Shown: in pieces, positions 1 through 7,974 of the stretch
Position numbering within the stretch: the first letter of the stretch is position 1
Layout of the letters: every line of letters starts with the position of its first letter
Made by a program: the position numbers and the translations under genes
From: Candidatus Zixiibacteriota bacterium
Lineage (GTDB): Bacteria > Zixibacteria > MSB-5A5 > GN15 > FEB-12
Assembly: GCA_024280215.1 (NCBI GenBank)
Contig: JAJRQO010000014.1
Span: 1 to 64,000 of the forward strand
Reading direction: 5' to 3'
DNA: 64,000 nt
Notes under the pieces: generated by a model
What the model was told of the DNA's origin: nothing
Seen by the model: only the letters and a program-made list of their open reading frames with translations
Database searches by the model: none

Positions 1-139
1 ACTTAAGATATTTGAGTATATTGAATTGTTTTATAACCGTAACCGTCGTCATTCGAGCTTAGGATACAAAAGTCCAGCTCAATTTGAAGTGATGACAAAA
101 CATACTTAACTCCGTGTCCGTTTTTGCGGGGGAAGTCCA
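1..139 (+). mobile_element. Right end of an IS3-family insertion sequence (partial)
   Basis: The window opens inside an insertion sequence. It carries the last 35 codons of an IS3-type transposase (2-109), then about 30 bp that look like a terminal inverted repeat; read inward from 139 this begins TGGACTTCCCCCGC and is rich in C runs, as in many IS3-family ends. The element therefore most likely ends at about 139. The left end and target duplication lie outside the window, so the family call rests on the protein tail and the end sequence alone. Confidence 0.65.
2..109 (+). CDS. IS3-family transposase OrfB, C-terminal fragment
   Basis: Frame 2 encodes 35 residues ending at TAA 107-109, with the segment [20 protein letters not shown]. 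This is the classic C-terminus of the rve integrase domain of IS3-family OrfB transposases: an aromatic-rich helix, NRxRRHSxLGY, then the SPAxFE box. The DDE catalytic residues would lie upstream of the window. It is partial only because the window starts inside it; nothing visible suggests damage at this end. It would catalyse excision and insertion of the surrounding element. Confidence 0.8.
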   Translation, partial: LKIFEYIELFYNRNRRHSSLGYKSPAQFEVMTKHT

Positions 140-916
140 TTGTTGTATTATCAAAGTTTAGCTTATTATAATTTAGACATTATTGATTCAGCATTTATGA
201 GCTTAAAAAAATCAGTAGCTTTTAATGATTATTTTCCTTTTTCACATTCAAATTTATCCAATCTCTATCTTGAAAAAGGGTACTATAAAGAGGCTCTTTT
301 ACATAGCGACAGGGCAATTGAATTAGATAGTAATTTTGCTGATGCTTGGAATAATAGAGCAGGGGCATTAATACAATTAAATTTTATTGATAGTGCTGAA
401 TTTGCTTATCAGAATGCTATTAGAATAAAACCTGACTTCAAAAAAGTATGGTTTAACCTTGGTATAATTAAAATCAACAGCAATGAGTATAAAGAGGCAG
501 TGCGTTGTTATAATAAAGCTTTAGAAATTGATAATAAATTTGTAGAAGCATGGATTAAACTTGCTGAAATTTCTGCATATGTTGGGGATTCTCTTATGTC
601 GTTTTCATATTATGATTCTGCCATTATTTATGCTGATAATCCTTGGTATCCATGGTCCCAAAAGAGTATGTTGCATCAATTAATGGGTAACCATGAAAAT
701 GCGTTACTATGTATTGATAGTGCGATAGTTTATGGTGAAAGAATAAGTGAGAACGATAAATTTCTCTGGTATTTAAAAGCTTATTCCTTGACTGTCCTTT
801 TTAAATATCCTGAATGTGTAGAAGCATGTGATACTGTATTAAAGTATCATCCTAATAACCAAGATGCATATTTAATGCGTAAAGATGCATTAAAAAGGAT
901 GGGTGTAGGTTTTTAG
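140..916 (+). pseudogene. TPR-repeat protein, 5' end removed by the IS insertion
   Basis: An open frame of about 258 residues made almost wholly of tetratricopeptide repeats (for example SNLYLEKGYYKEALLHSDRA, then NRAGALIQLNFIDSAEFAYQ, then NLGIIKINSNEYKEAVRCYN). TPRs form helical scaffolds for protein contacts. The frame begins in the middle of a TPR with no signal peptide or ribosome site, directly after the probable IS terminus at 139 and in the same frame as the transposase stop at 107-109. I read this as a gene beheaded by the IS. The first TTG at 140 could start translation by chance but is unlikely to be native. It is followed by a perfect hairpin terminator. Specific function is unknown. 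Confidence 0.7.
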
Positions 917-939
917 ATTAACCTTAAGTTATTAACAAA

Positions 940-974
940 AAAGGGCAGGTCTCAAAAGCGAGACCTGCCCTTTG
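940..974. terminator. Bidirectional hairpin between the TPR gene and the cytochrome gene
   Basis: A perfect 13-14 bp stem (AGGGCAGGTCTC / GAGACCTGCCCT) with a 6-nt loop, A-rich on its left and T-rich on its right, lies between the convergent gene ends at 916 and 997. It can terminate both strands. The same GCAGGTCT/AGACCTGC core recurs at 2475-2500 and 36927-36949, so it also belongs to a dispersed repeat family. Confidence 0.75.
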
Positions 975-996
975 TATTGAATTATTAATTACTTAC

Positions 997-2226
997 TTAT
1001 TTCTTAGCTCGTAATTCAGTAGCTCTTTCTTTAATCTCTGCTAAGTCACGCACCATCTCAGACCATCCATACCATAAAGCATAATCAGGGTTGTTATGGA
1101 ATGCACCCTGAAAAGTACGCATACGATGTTTCAAATGCATCTCAAACAAGATCTGTTCAATGACAGTCGGGGCATCATGGAATGTTAGCAAGTCAGGGAA
1201 TGCATACGAATATGATTCCGGCATAGGTATTGAACCATCGGCATAGAGACTTGCGATAATACGAATTGCCTGAGCAAGAAGATGGTCGGCTTCGCGAATC
1301 ATATCATCACCTTTGGCCATTTCACCTTTGGCAAAGTTTTCACTATGACAATCAGAACAGACAGAAATCATTTTGTTGCGTTCTTTGTCAAATGATGCTT
1401 GATCTAAACGGGCAACATCGGCAGCCTTGACAACATCGAGACGTGCCGTCGGGTTACCTTCAGGGTCTAAGACACCAAGTGCCTGCAAAATTGTTACTTG
1501 GTCAGCTTTCCATTGTGGGTCTTCAGGCAGAGGTAAACGTACTGCTAAAAATCCCCATGCTGTGCGGACTTCATGGTCACCATTCGGCATGTGACAGGTT
1601 TGGCATGTTGGAGCAACTGTTGATTCGCTTAATGTACCATTTTGTTGGAGTAAATAGCGAACACCATGTTTTGATGAGGAGTACATTTCCCATTGTGGAT
1701 GATCAAAACCCATGTGACATGTTTGGCATGCTTGAGGTTGTTGCGCTTCTTTGACTGAGAATGTATGACGGGTGTGACATGCATCACATGCGGCGTGTCC
1801 AAATTTGGAACCTGCAGCTTTGAGTTCTTTGATTTGTTCTTCGGACTTAACGCCGATTTTGTGACAACCGCCACATCCTTTCATTCCATCAACTAATGTC
1901 GATGGCAAGTTGTGTGTGGTTGGCATTGCTTGAAATGATGCCCATCCGAGGGCATGTTTTCCTGCCGAGTATTGTGACACCTGAGTTTCGTGACATTCGT
2001 TACATGTTTCTGGTGTTGGCAATTGTACCAAGTCGACATCATCGGCGGATTTATGTGAATCACCATGACAGGAGGCACAGCCGATTTCACTTTCAAAATG
2101 TTTAGAGTTCTGCCAATCCTTGACAGCTCCAGGGGTAATCTTACTGTGACAGTCAACACAACTGTCTGCCGAGACATTGACTACTGCGAATGTTAGCAAT
2201 GCTACGATTGTTAAAAGTTTTTTCAT
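997..2226 (-). CDS. Octaheme c-type cytochrome, hydroxylamine oxidoreductase (HAO)-like
   Basis: A 409-residue secreted protein with a signal peptide (about residues 1-20) and exactly eight CXXCH haem motifs, starting at residues 23, 50, 75, 118, 147, 167, 208 and 290. All are plain CXXCH with no CXXCK, which argues against NrfA-type nitrite reductases. The C-terminal region HNNPDYALWYGWSEM (about 377-391) resembles the end of octaheme HAO-family proteins. Family members oxidise hydroxylamine or hydrazine, or run in reverse on nitrite and hydroxylamine; substrate and direction cannot be told here. The cross-linking tyrosine of true HAO cannot be assigned without alignment, though Y382 and Y386 are nearby candidates. 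The gene stands alone, without a recognisable membrane quinol partner, and should act in the periplasm. Confidence 0.75.
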   Translation of the reverse strand: MKKLLTIVALLTFAVVNVSADSCVDCHSKITPGAVKDWQNSKHFESEIGCASCHGDSHKSADDVDLVQLPTPETCNECHETQVSQYSAGKHALGWASFQAMPTTHNLPSTLVDGMKGCGGCHKIGVKSEEQIKELKAAGSKFGHAACDACHTRHTFSVKEAQQPQACQTCHMGFDHPQWEMYSSSKHGVRYLLQQNGTLSESTVAPTCQTCHMPNGDHEVRTAWGFLAVRLPLPEDPQWKADQVTILQALGVLDPEGNPTARLDVVKAADVARLDQASFDKERNKMISVCSDCHSENFAKGEMAKGDDMIREADHLLAQAIRIIASLYADGSIPMPESYSYAFPDLLTFHDAPTVIEQILFEMHLKHRMRTFQGAFHNNPDYALWYGWSEMVRDLAEIKERATELRAKK

Positions 2227-2441
2227 TGTATACCTTTCTCATCTATTATGTATGTGTGTGTCTATTATAGTTTGTCTCATATTATTGTACAAGTTTAATT
2301 TTGTCTGTAAAAGAGGACAAAACAAGACTGGTTCTTCTACTTTCTCTATGTCACATATATCTAATCTTAACGCAGATGTGATTGATATAAGTCAAAAGAG
2401 TTGTATTTTATAAAGTAGTTATGATTATTTTTACATTGTAG

Positions 2442-2535
2442 CGACAGGGCATTGCCCTGTCGAAAATAGTTGTAGGCAGGTCTCGCTTTTGAGACCTGCC
2501 AATTATAAGTTGTAAGGGCGTTTCGTGAAACGCCC
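2442..2535. repeat. Three consecutive short palindromes
   Basis: Three unrelated near-perfect palindromes are packed in under 100 bp: 2442-2462 (CGACAGGGC / GCCCTGTCG), 2475-2500 (GGCAGGTCTC / GAGACCTGCC) and 2516-2535 (GGGCGTTTCG / tGAAACGCCC). Each has relatives elsewhere in the window (9978-9996; 940-974 and 36927-36949; 3754-3773 and 5229-5256). They look like members of dispersed REP-like families. They have no constant spacing and are not a CRISPR. Confidence 0.75.
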
Positions 2536-2618
2536 AAGAATAGTAGAGCGGAAATCTTTAGCATTTTCGCCAAACAGTCCGCTTTGGGGTTTGTTGAAAA
2601 AAATAAATTGTCTTTCAA

Positions 2619-2690
2619 GTCCCTTCGACTCCTCTCAGGGTGACTTTAAAGACAATAACTTACAATCTGTCATACTGAGCGGAGTCGAGG
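2619..2690. repeat. CCTTCGACTC...GGAGTCGAGG inverted repeat element
   Basis: A long imperfect inverted repeat: CCCTTCGACTCC and CAGGGTGAC on the left, GTCATACTGAGC and GGAGTCGAGG on the right. Related elements are at 3165-3225, 24472-24586 and 36957-36993. The text following it (GTATGTTCAT) is the same after the 24.5-kb copy. Confidence 0.65.
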
Positions 2691-2717
2691 TATGTTCATT
2701 AAAGATGAAAGAGCAAT

Positions 2718-3155
2718 ATGGCAAAAGTAAAAATATTATCGCAAGTTTTAGAAAGCGAACAGACCTCAAATACTGTTCCGATGTTCACCGCACAGGTTGC
2801 GGCGGGTTTTCCGTCACCCGCCGATGATTACCTTGAGGGAAATCTCGACCTCAACACATATCTGATACAACATCCGGTGGCGACATATTTTGTACGGGTG
2901 ACAGGTGATTCGATGATTGGTGCGGGGATTCATTCAGGGGATATATTGATTGTCGACCGTTCACTTGAGCCGACAAGCCGTCGGGTGGTGATTGCGATTG
3001 TCAATGGCGAGTTGACTGTTAAACGGTTGATTCGGAAATCTGACCGAGTTATCTTGATGCCAGAGAATGAACGGTATAAACCGATTGAAATCAAAGACGA
3101 GACCGAGCTTGAAGTCTGGGGGGTGGTGACCTCGGTCATCCACGGGCTGATGTAA
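2718..3155 (+). CDS. umuD: UmuD-like translesion accessory protein, self-cleaving S24 peptidase
   Basis: A 145-residue protein matching UmuD throughout. The self-cleavage region is AQVAAGFPSPADDY, with A29-G30 as the probable scissile bond (Escherichia coli cleaves C24-G25). The catalytic serine is S65 in GDSM and the general-base lysine is K102; their 37-residue spacing equals the S60/K97 spacing of the E. coli protein. RecA-stimulated cleavage would give UmuD', which joins UmuC to form the error-prone DNA polymerase V. The start ATG at 2718 has only a weak AAAGAG-type ribosome site. I see no clear LexA box, but LexA boxes vary between phyla. Unusually, umuC is not adjacent: it starts about 2.1 kb downstream. 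Confidence 0.9.
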   Translation: MAKVKILSQVLESEQTSNTVPMFTAQVAAGFPSPADDYLEGNLDLNTYLIQHPVATYFVRVTGDSMIGAGIHSGDILIVDRSLEPTSRRVVIAIVNGELTVKRLIRKSDRVILMPENERYKPIEIKDETELEVWGVVTSVIHGLM

Positions 3156-3164
3156 TTATAATAA

Positions 3165-3262
3165 GTCATGCTGAGCTTGTCGAAGTATGCACCAATAGAA
3201 AACCCTTCGACAGGCTCAGGGTGACAATTATATTTGTGCATGGCAGACGTCCTCGTCTGCCA
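3165..3262. repeat. Two palindromic repeats downstream of umuD
   Basis: 3165-3225 is a GTCATGCTGAGCTTGTCGAAG ... CCTTCGACAGGCTCAGGGTGAC inverted repeat, the same family as 2619-2690. 3241-3262 is a 22-bp palindrome (TGGCAGACG / CGTCTGCCA) whose arms recur further apart at 9835-9887. Either could terminate umuD transcription, although neither has a T run. Confidence 0.7.
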
Positions 3263-3287
3263 ATGTAAAACATAGGAGAAACAAACG

Positions 3288-3713
3288 ATGCCATGTTTAG
3301 AAATATCAATGCCAAGAGTCGACGCTGAAACAAAAGAAAAACTAAGCGACGCTCTCACCAAAGTATTCGATGAATCAACAAAATTCGGTGCCGAGATTTT
3401 TGGCATCCGTTACCATGAATATGATATAGGACAATCCGCATCTGGTGGAACTGTCTGGGATGGGCGGAGTGGGCGACCGTACCTGCACATGCTCTTGTAT
3501 ATTCCTCGTATCGACCGTGCGACAAAGCAGATGTTGGTCGAAAAATTTTCTCAGGCGTTTGTTCAAGTCATCGGTAAAGAGAACTGGGTACCCGTTATAC
3601 ATATCTGCGAACATCCGTATGACAATGTTGGTGTCGAGGGAAAACTCTTGTCTGACCAATACGACGCCTGTGCAAAGAGCAAGTTCTATTATGATGTTGG
3701 TGATGAGGGGTAA
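3288..3713 (+). CDS. Tautomerase-superfamily protein with two fused 4-OT-like halves
   Basis: A 141-residue protein starting Met-Pro, so processing would expose an N-terminal proline, the catalytic base of the tautomerase (4-oxalocrotonate tautomerase/MIF) superfamily. Residues about 2-30 and 64-125 each resemble one 4-OT repeat (PCLEISMPRVDAETKEKLSD; then PYLHMLLYIPRIDRATKQ with a later GVEG motif). That makes it a long, fused member like the cis-CaaD/MSAD group rather than a 62-residue 4-OT. The second half lacks a proline at its own processed terminus. The ribosome site AGGAG lies about 12 bp before ATG 3288. The substrate is unknown, and its position between umuD and umuC gives no clue. 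Confidence 0.7.
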   Translation: MPCLEISMPRVDAETKEKLSDALTKVFDESTKFGAEIFGIRYHEYDIGQSASGGTVWDGRSGRPYLHMLLYIPRIDRATKQMLVEKFSQAFVQVIGKENWVPVIHICEHPYDNVGVEGKLLSDQYDACAKSKFYYDVGDEG

Positions 3714-3722
3714 AATTTGTAG

Positions 3723-3840
3723 GGAACAGGCTTGCCTGTTCCGTTAATACGTAGGGGCGTTTCGCGAAACGTCTAGAGTTGGTAGTAAATTTTGTAGGTC
3801 GGCGTTCCAAAATTGAGCGACAGCGAGTACGGAACCCGAC
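3723..3840. repeat. Cluster of three REP-like palindromes
   Basis: 3723-3742 is GGAACAGGCTTGCCTGTTCC, a perfect 20-bp palindrome. 3754-3773 is a GGGGCGTTTCG/CGAAACGtC palindrome. 3795-3840 carries GTAGGTCGGCGTTCC ... GGAACCCGAC, a member of the GTCGGG family that also flanks the RAYT gene at 29.4 kb. The 3714-3929 gap contains nothing else recognisable. Confidence 0.75.
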
Positions 3841-3929
3841 AAGAAAGAAAATAAGTGTCATGAAAGTGTTTCTAATTCTGCTAAAAACGTATAATGAAAA
3901 AGATAAGCTAATAAAATAAGGATTGTGTC

Positions 3930-5156
3930 ATGATTGCTGAAGCAGGTAAATTTAATATCAAATTTGCTATAATAGTATTATTAATGATTCTTATCTTAAG
4001 AAATGTTTCTTATAGTAGCGATACAACCAATCAAAACGCACCCTTTATTGGTGAAATTGAGATTGAAAATATAAAAGGGCGGCATTCTCACACATATCCC
4101 CAAATTATATCATCTAATAATATGCTTATTTATTCTGATGGAAATAACCATCCTCTTTTAGCCTTTGATACTAAGTCTTTAGAAAAGAAATGGGAATTAG
4201 ATTTAAATATATCTTATATCTTTCTTCCTGAAAAAGATAATGAATATTTTATTGCTTGTGATTATGAAAAGAAAAATAATTTATATTTATATAAAATTGA
4301 TATTAAAACGGGTGAGGTTGTATGGAAAGCTAGAGGGATGGGACCAGCAAGCCGTTCTTCAAAAGATTTTTTACTTTTAGATGATTTTTTGGTAATTGCT
4401 TCTTGGAACAGCCTAAGCATTCATTCATTTGAAAGCGGTATATTATTAAAAGAATATCAATATGATATGGCAAATAGTAAAGTGCATGATTTTATTAAGA
4501 AAGTTCAGAATAATGATTTCGAATGGGATTCAACATTGGCTGTTTGGGCAATAGATGATAAATTAATTATTCTTAATACAAAAACTCAAGAAATTGTTTC
4601 AATAGTGCAACCAAAAGAAAATTTAAGATATACAGATCAATTACCCGATGGTTATAAGGGATTAGGTATGGAAGTCTATAAATTATCTCAAGAACCATTC
4701 CCAATTCGATATCTTCTATCTTCTAGATACAGTAGAGGTATTCATGATTTCTACTATTATGATTTAATCAATAACAAAATACTATGGGAACTTGAAAGAG
4801 GGACAATCTTTGATTATGATTTCTTCGGTGATGATATCTTCATATCCAACTATAAAGGAATAACTTGCATTGATAGGTTTACTGGTAAAAAAAAGTGGGA
4901 AAATGTTAAGCGTAAAGGTGATATTACTTCGATTAAATTTTCTGATAATATAGTTTATCATTACATAAAAGGTGAAATTGATGCGTTGAATTTAGATGAT
5001 GGCTCAATTTTATGGTCAGATTCTTTAGGAAGTTGGACTAGACATCCACCAGTTATATCAGATGATAGAGTATTTGTCTTATACCAGGGTGATGATAGGG
5101 ATAATAATTTTATTAGAATTTATAGTCATAAAAAAACAGTTGAGATGTTAAAATAG
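3930..5156 (+). CDS. PQQ-type beta-propeller repeat protein, exported
   Basis: A 408-residue protein with an N-terminal hydrophobic signal or anchor (about residues 10-29). Repeated blades of PQQ/quinoprotein-like type follow, recognisable by recurring 'D..tG...W' ends: FDTKSLEKKWEL, DIKTGEVVWKA, DRFTGKKKWENV, NLDDGSILWSD. Such propellers are usually extracytoplasmic scaffolds or BamB-like factors; the cofactor-binding residues of true quinoprotein dehydrogenases are not evident. The start at ATG 3930 lacks a strong ribosome site. The gene is clearly AT-richer than umuD and umuC on either side, is flanked by palindrome clusters on both sides, and looks like a later insertion that separated the two umu genes. 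Function unknown. Confidence 0.65.
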   Translation: MIAEAGKFNIKFAIIVLLMILILRNVSYSSDTTNQNAPFIGEIEIENIKGRHSHTYPQIISSNNMLIYSDGNNHPLLAFDTKSLEKKWELDLNISYIFLPEKDNEYFIACDYEKKNNLYLYKIDIKTGEVVWKARGMGPASRSSKDFLLLDDFLVIASWNSLSIHSFESGILLKEYQYDMANSKVHDFIKKVQNNDFEWDSTLAVWAIDDKLIILNTKTQEIVSIVQPKENLRYTDQLPDGYKGLGMEVYKLSQEPFPIRYLLSSRYSRGIHDFYYYDLINNKILWELERGTIFDYDFFGDDIFISNYKGITCIDRFTGKKKWENVKRKGDITSIKFSDNIVYHYIKGEIDALNLDDGSILWSDSLGSWTRHPPVISDDRVFVLYQGDDRDNNFIRIYSHKKTVEMLK

Positions 5157-5167
5157 GCTAATCACTT

Positions 5168-5256
5168 GTCGGGTTCTGTATCCACCTATCGGTGTTCGCT
5201 GGGAACCCGACCTACTAATATAAAATACGTAGGGGCGTTACATGTAACGCCCCTAC
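5168..5256. repeat. Two palindromic repeats between the PQQ-repeat gene and umuC
   Basis: 5168-5211 runs from GTCGGGTTC to GGGAACCCGAC and is a GTCGGG-family inverted repeat. 5229-5256 is a perfect 28-bp palindrome (GTAGGGGCGTTACA / TGTAACGCCCCTAC), related to 2516-2535 and 3754-3773. They may end transcription of the upstream gene. Confidence 0.8.
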
Positions 5257-5310
5257 AAGAATGTACTCTTTATGTGATTCCGAAAATAGCACCGTTCGGT
5301 ATATTGTAGC

Positions 5311-6657
5311 ATGGAACTTTCACGACAAAAATTAACCATCCCCATTGAGCTTGGGATACGTAAAGATGACGATGCCCTCAATTCCGTCTACGCCCTCGTC
5401 GACTGCAACAATTTCTACGCATCATGCGAACGGGTCTTTGACCCGAAACTTGAGAACCAACCGATAGTAGTGCTTTCCAACAACGACGGATGTATTGTCG
5501 CTCGTTCCAACGAAGTTAAGGCATTAAAAATCGGAATGGGGCAGCCGTATTTTAAATTCAAAGATGTTATCGAAAAAAACAATGTGCATGTCTTTTCATC
5601 CAACTACACTCTCTATGGCGATATGTCTCGACGGGTGATGTCATCGCTTGCCCAGTTTGCTCCCGAGTTTGAAATCTATTCAATTGACGAAGCTTTTTTG
5701 AATCTGAAAGGATGTGACCGAGTTGACGGGTTCAAAAACCTGACTGAATATGCAAGGCAAATTCGAACCGCGGTTCTTAAGTGGACAGGCATTCCTGTTT
5801 CAATCGGCATCGGGCGCACCAAAACACTTTCAAAACTCGCCAACCGCTTAGCAAAAAAATCTGCCAAGACAGGCGGGGTGCTTGACCTGCTTGACTCGCC
5901 GTACATTGACCAAGCTCTCGAGCGGGTAGAGGTCTGGGATGTTTGGGGAATCGGTCGCCAACACGGCAAACGTCTCGTCGCACAGGGGATTGTCAACGCC
6001 CGTCAGTTGCGTGATGCCGATGACAGGCTGATTCGCAAACAGATGGGCGTCGTTGGCATGCGTCTTGTCTATGAACTGCGGGGGATTTCCTGCCAGCGTC
6101 TTGAGACTGTCGCTCCCAAACGCAAGGGGGTGGTCTCGTCTCGGTCGTTCGGACGAAAAGTTACCGATGTAAACGAACTGCGTGAGTCAGTTTCGGCTCA
6201 TGTTGCCAATGCTGCTGAACGTTTGCGGAAACAAAATTTGGCGACACGTGTTCTGACAATTTTTGTGCTGACTAATCCATTTTCCAAACAGGATGAACAG
6301 TATTCTAACTCGCTGACTATAAAAATTCCGCACGGTACATCGAACACATCGGAACTAATGCACTACGCTATGCACGGCGTTGATAAAATTTTTCGGGATG
6401 GATACAAATATAAAAAAGCGGGCGTGATGCTTGACGATTTGATTCCTGACGACCAAATACAGGCGACTCTTTTTGATAATTGTGATGGTGTCAAAAATAA
6501 AAAAATCATGTCAACTTTGGATTCGCTCAATGATAAACTTGGTTCGGGGACACTTACTTATGCCTCGCAGGGGATAACCCGCCCATGGAAAATGAAATGC
6601 GAAAAACGCACGCCCAAATATACGACCGACTGGGAGCAGTTGGTTGAGGTGAGGTAG
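5311..6657 (+). CDS. umuC: UmuC-like Y-family DNA polymerase (Pol V catalytic subunit)
   Basis: A 448-residue Y-family translesion polymerase. Residues about 27-45 hold the first metal-binding aspartate and finger motif ([17 protein letters not shown]). SIDEAFLNL (about 124-132) holds the catalytic acidic pair. The thumb helix-hairpin-helix region follows ([12 protein letters not shown]), then little-finger and UmuC C-terminal domains ending in a YTTDW-type tail. With UmuD' it copies damaged templates during the SOS response. The N-terminus is about 25 residues longer than usual; no internal start with a good ribosome site exists before YALVDC, so ATG 5311 is kept with some doubt. It is separated from umuD by a tautomerase and a PQQ-repeat gene. 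Confidence 0.9.
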   Translation: MELSRQKLTIPIELGIRKDDDALNSVYALVDCNNFYASCERVFDPKLENQPIVVLSNNDGCIVARSNEVKALKIGMGQPYFKFKDVIEKNNVHVFSSNYTLYGDMSRRVMSSLAQFAPEFEIYSIDEAFLNLKGCDRVDGFKNLTEYARQIRTAVLKWTGIPVSIGIGRTKTLSKLANRLAKKSAKTGGVLDLLDSPYIDQALERVEVWDVWGIGRQHGKRLVAQGIVNARQLRDADDRLIRKQMGVVGMRLVYELRGISCQRLETVAPKRKGVVSSRSFGRKVTDVNELRESVSAHVANAAERLRKQNLATRVLTIFVLTNPFSKQDEQYSNSLTIKIPHGTSNTSELMHYAMHGVDKIFRDGYKYKKAGVMLDDLIPDDQIQATLFDNCDGVKNKKIMSTLDSLNDKLGSGTLTYASQGITRPWKMKCEKRTPKYTTDWEQLVEVR

Positions 6658-6880
6658 AGGGGGGAGACTTGTCCTCAGGATCGTAAATACTTTTATCTAC
6701 ATTCAGTTCACATCCGTTGAATTTAAACAAAAATTTGATACGACCACAAGTTGGCCAACGGTAATGATCTTCCTCTTTTCCTATGTCAAGATACCCAAAA
6801 AGTGCAATATATCTTTCGGGATATTGGCTAATAATGAATGCATGTTAGTTAGATTGTTCTATGAGAATTACTGAGAGGCT

Positions 6881-7744
6881 TTATAAAAAACTATTCATTT
6901 CAATATTAAATTGTTCTTCGGTATTAGTGCGAAGTTCGATAAGGTCATCATCTTCAATTAGAGTAGAGCCAAAATATAAGGCACCCTCTAAATCTGGATT
7001 ATATGCTTCGATAAATCCAGCACCAATATACTTCGCGATTGAATCTGACAATGCAACAATTCTTGATAAGCTTTTTGTTGTCTCAGGTCGATTCGGATTA
7101 GTAGCGTGGTGGGCTGAAATTTGTGTCGTTAAATTTGTTGGGAATTGCCATTTTCTCAATAAAGCTTGGCAAACATTAACGTGATTAAAACCAAATTCTT
7201 TTCCTTCTACAACAATAAAAGATAAGTTTGTTTCTTTTACTTTATTAATAATATCATTATAAATATTTGGAGCTTGTTTTAATAAAACTAATTTACCAAT
7301 ATCATGAAGAAGACCACATAAATATGCTTCCTCCTCATCTATACCACCAAATTTTTTGACAATTAACCGTGCTCCCAACGCAGTCGCCAGCGAATGTTCC
7401 CATAAAATTTTTGAGATTTCAACTTGAGTGTCGGAATGAAACATTTGAGCAGTAGAGGCAGTTATGATTATTGATTTTACTTGGTTAAAACCTAAGACTC
7501 TAATTGCTTCTGATACGGTTGTTATTTTTGAAGCACGACCATAAGCTGGAGAATTTGACATTCGTATAACTTTTGCTGATAATATCTGGTCAGCAGTTAT
7601 GTTTTTGGTAATATCTTCAATATTTGACTGTAAGTCAGATGTCAATTTTATTACCTTATTTAAAATAATTGGAGCTGCGGGGAGTTCGCCAAGTTGTTCA
7701 ATTAGTTTATTTACTGTTTTAATATCTGTATCTGGAATGATCAA
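6881..7744 (-). CDS. HDOD-domain signalling protein
   Basis: A 287-residue protein that is essentially one HDOD domain. It begins LPAAPIILNKVIKLTSD, as HDOD domains do, continues with NSPAYGRASKITTVSEAIRV and LGFNQVKSI, and carries LCGLLHDIGKL (about residues 142-152), which keeps an HD pair unlike many degenerate HDODs, then HHATNP near 210. HDOD proteins sit in two-component and cyclic-di-GMP networks controlling motility and stress; enzymatic activity is usually absent. The start is TTG (reverse complement of 7742-7744) with AAGGG about 9 nt upstream. No kinase or receiver gene is adjacent. Confidence 0.8.
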   Translation of the reverse strand: MIIPDTDIKTVNKLIEQLGELPAAPIILNKVIKLTSDLQSNIEDITKNITADQILSAKVIRMSNSPAYGRASKITTVSEAIRVLGFNQVKSIIITASTAQMFHSDTQVEISKILWEHSLATALGARLIVKKFGGIDEEEAYLCGLLHDIGKLVLLKQAPNIYNDIINKVKETNLSFIVVEGKEFGFNHVNVCQALLRKWQFPTNLTTQISAHHATNPNRPETTKSLSRIVALSDSIAKYIGAGFIEAYNPDLEGALYFGSTLIEDDDLIELRTNTEEQFNIEMNSFL

Positions 7745-7890
7745 CTATTTTAGCCCTTTTGTAATATTAGATCAGCAATAAAGACAGTAATCTCTATGAT
7801 AGTTTATCGGATCTAAATCAACTTTCTTTAATGTCCGAATCCGCTTAAATTAAGTGTTAGTCATAATGTACTGTTTATAAATAAGGGTAT

Positions 7891-7939
7891 CGATAAACGA
7901 TAAAAAACACTTGACAAGCGATAAGGAATTGTCGATAAT
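7891..7939 (+). promoter_or_regulatory. Promoter with four CGATAA boxes before the DUF2975 module
   Basis: TTGACA (7911-7916), a 17-bp spacer and GATAAT (7934-7939) form a near-consensus sigma-70 promoter. CGATAA occurs at 7891, 7898, 7919 and 7933, spaced 7, 21 and 14 bp; the last overlaps the -10 box and the third lies just after the -35 box. This is what an operator would look like, and the HTH protein at 9579-9785 is the obvious candidate to bind it. Confidence 0.7.
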
Positions 7940-7974
7940 CAATTGTGGTGATAAATTTATAGAGAGAAGGTAAT

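Larger units (their letters stand above)
2227..2717. other. 490-bp intergenic region between the cytochrome gene and umuD
   Basis: No convincing gene is seen. The left 200 bp is AT-rich and would hold the promoter of the leftward cytochrome gene. From 2442 on it is filled with palindromic repeats, listed separately. The last repeat ends only about 16-27 bp before the umuD start, so umuD transcription must cross or begin within it. Confidence 0.6.

Noticed and set aside
1443-2177. Several frames antisense or out of frame within the cytochrome gene
   Set aside because: Cys/His-rich shadows of the haem motifs; the 409-codon frame with eight CXXCH is decisive.
2442-2535. Possible CRISPR array
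   Set aside because: The palindromes differ in sequence and spacing, there are no repeated direct units, and no cas gene occurs in the window.
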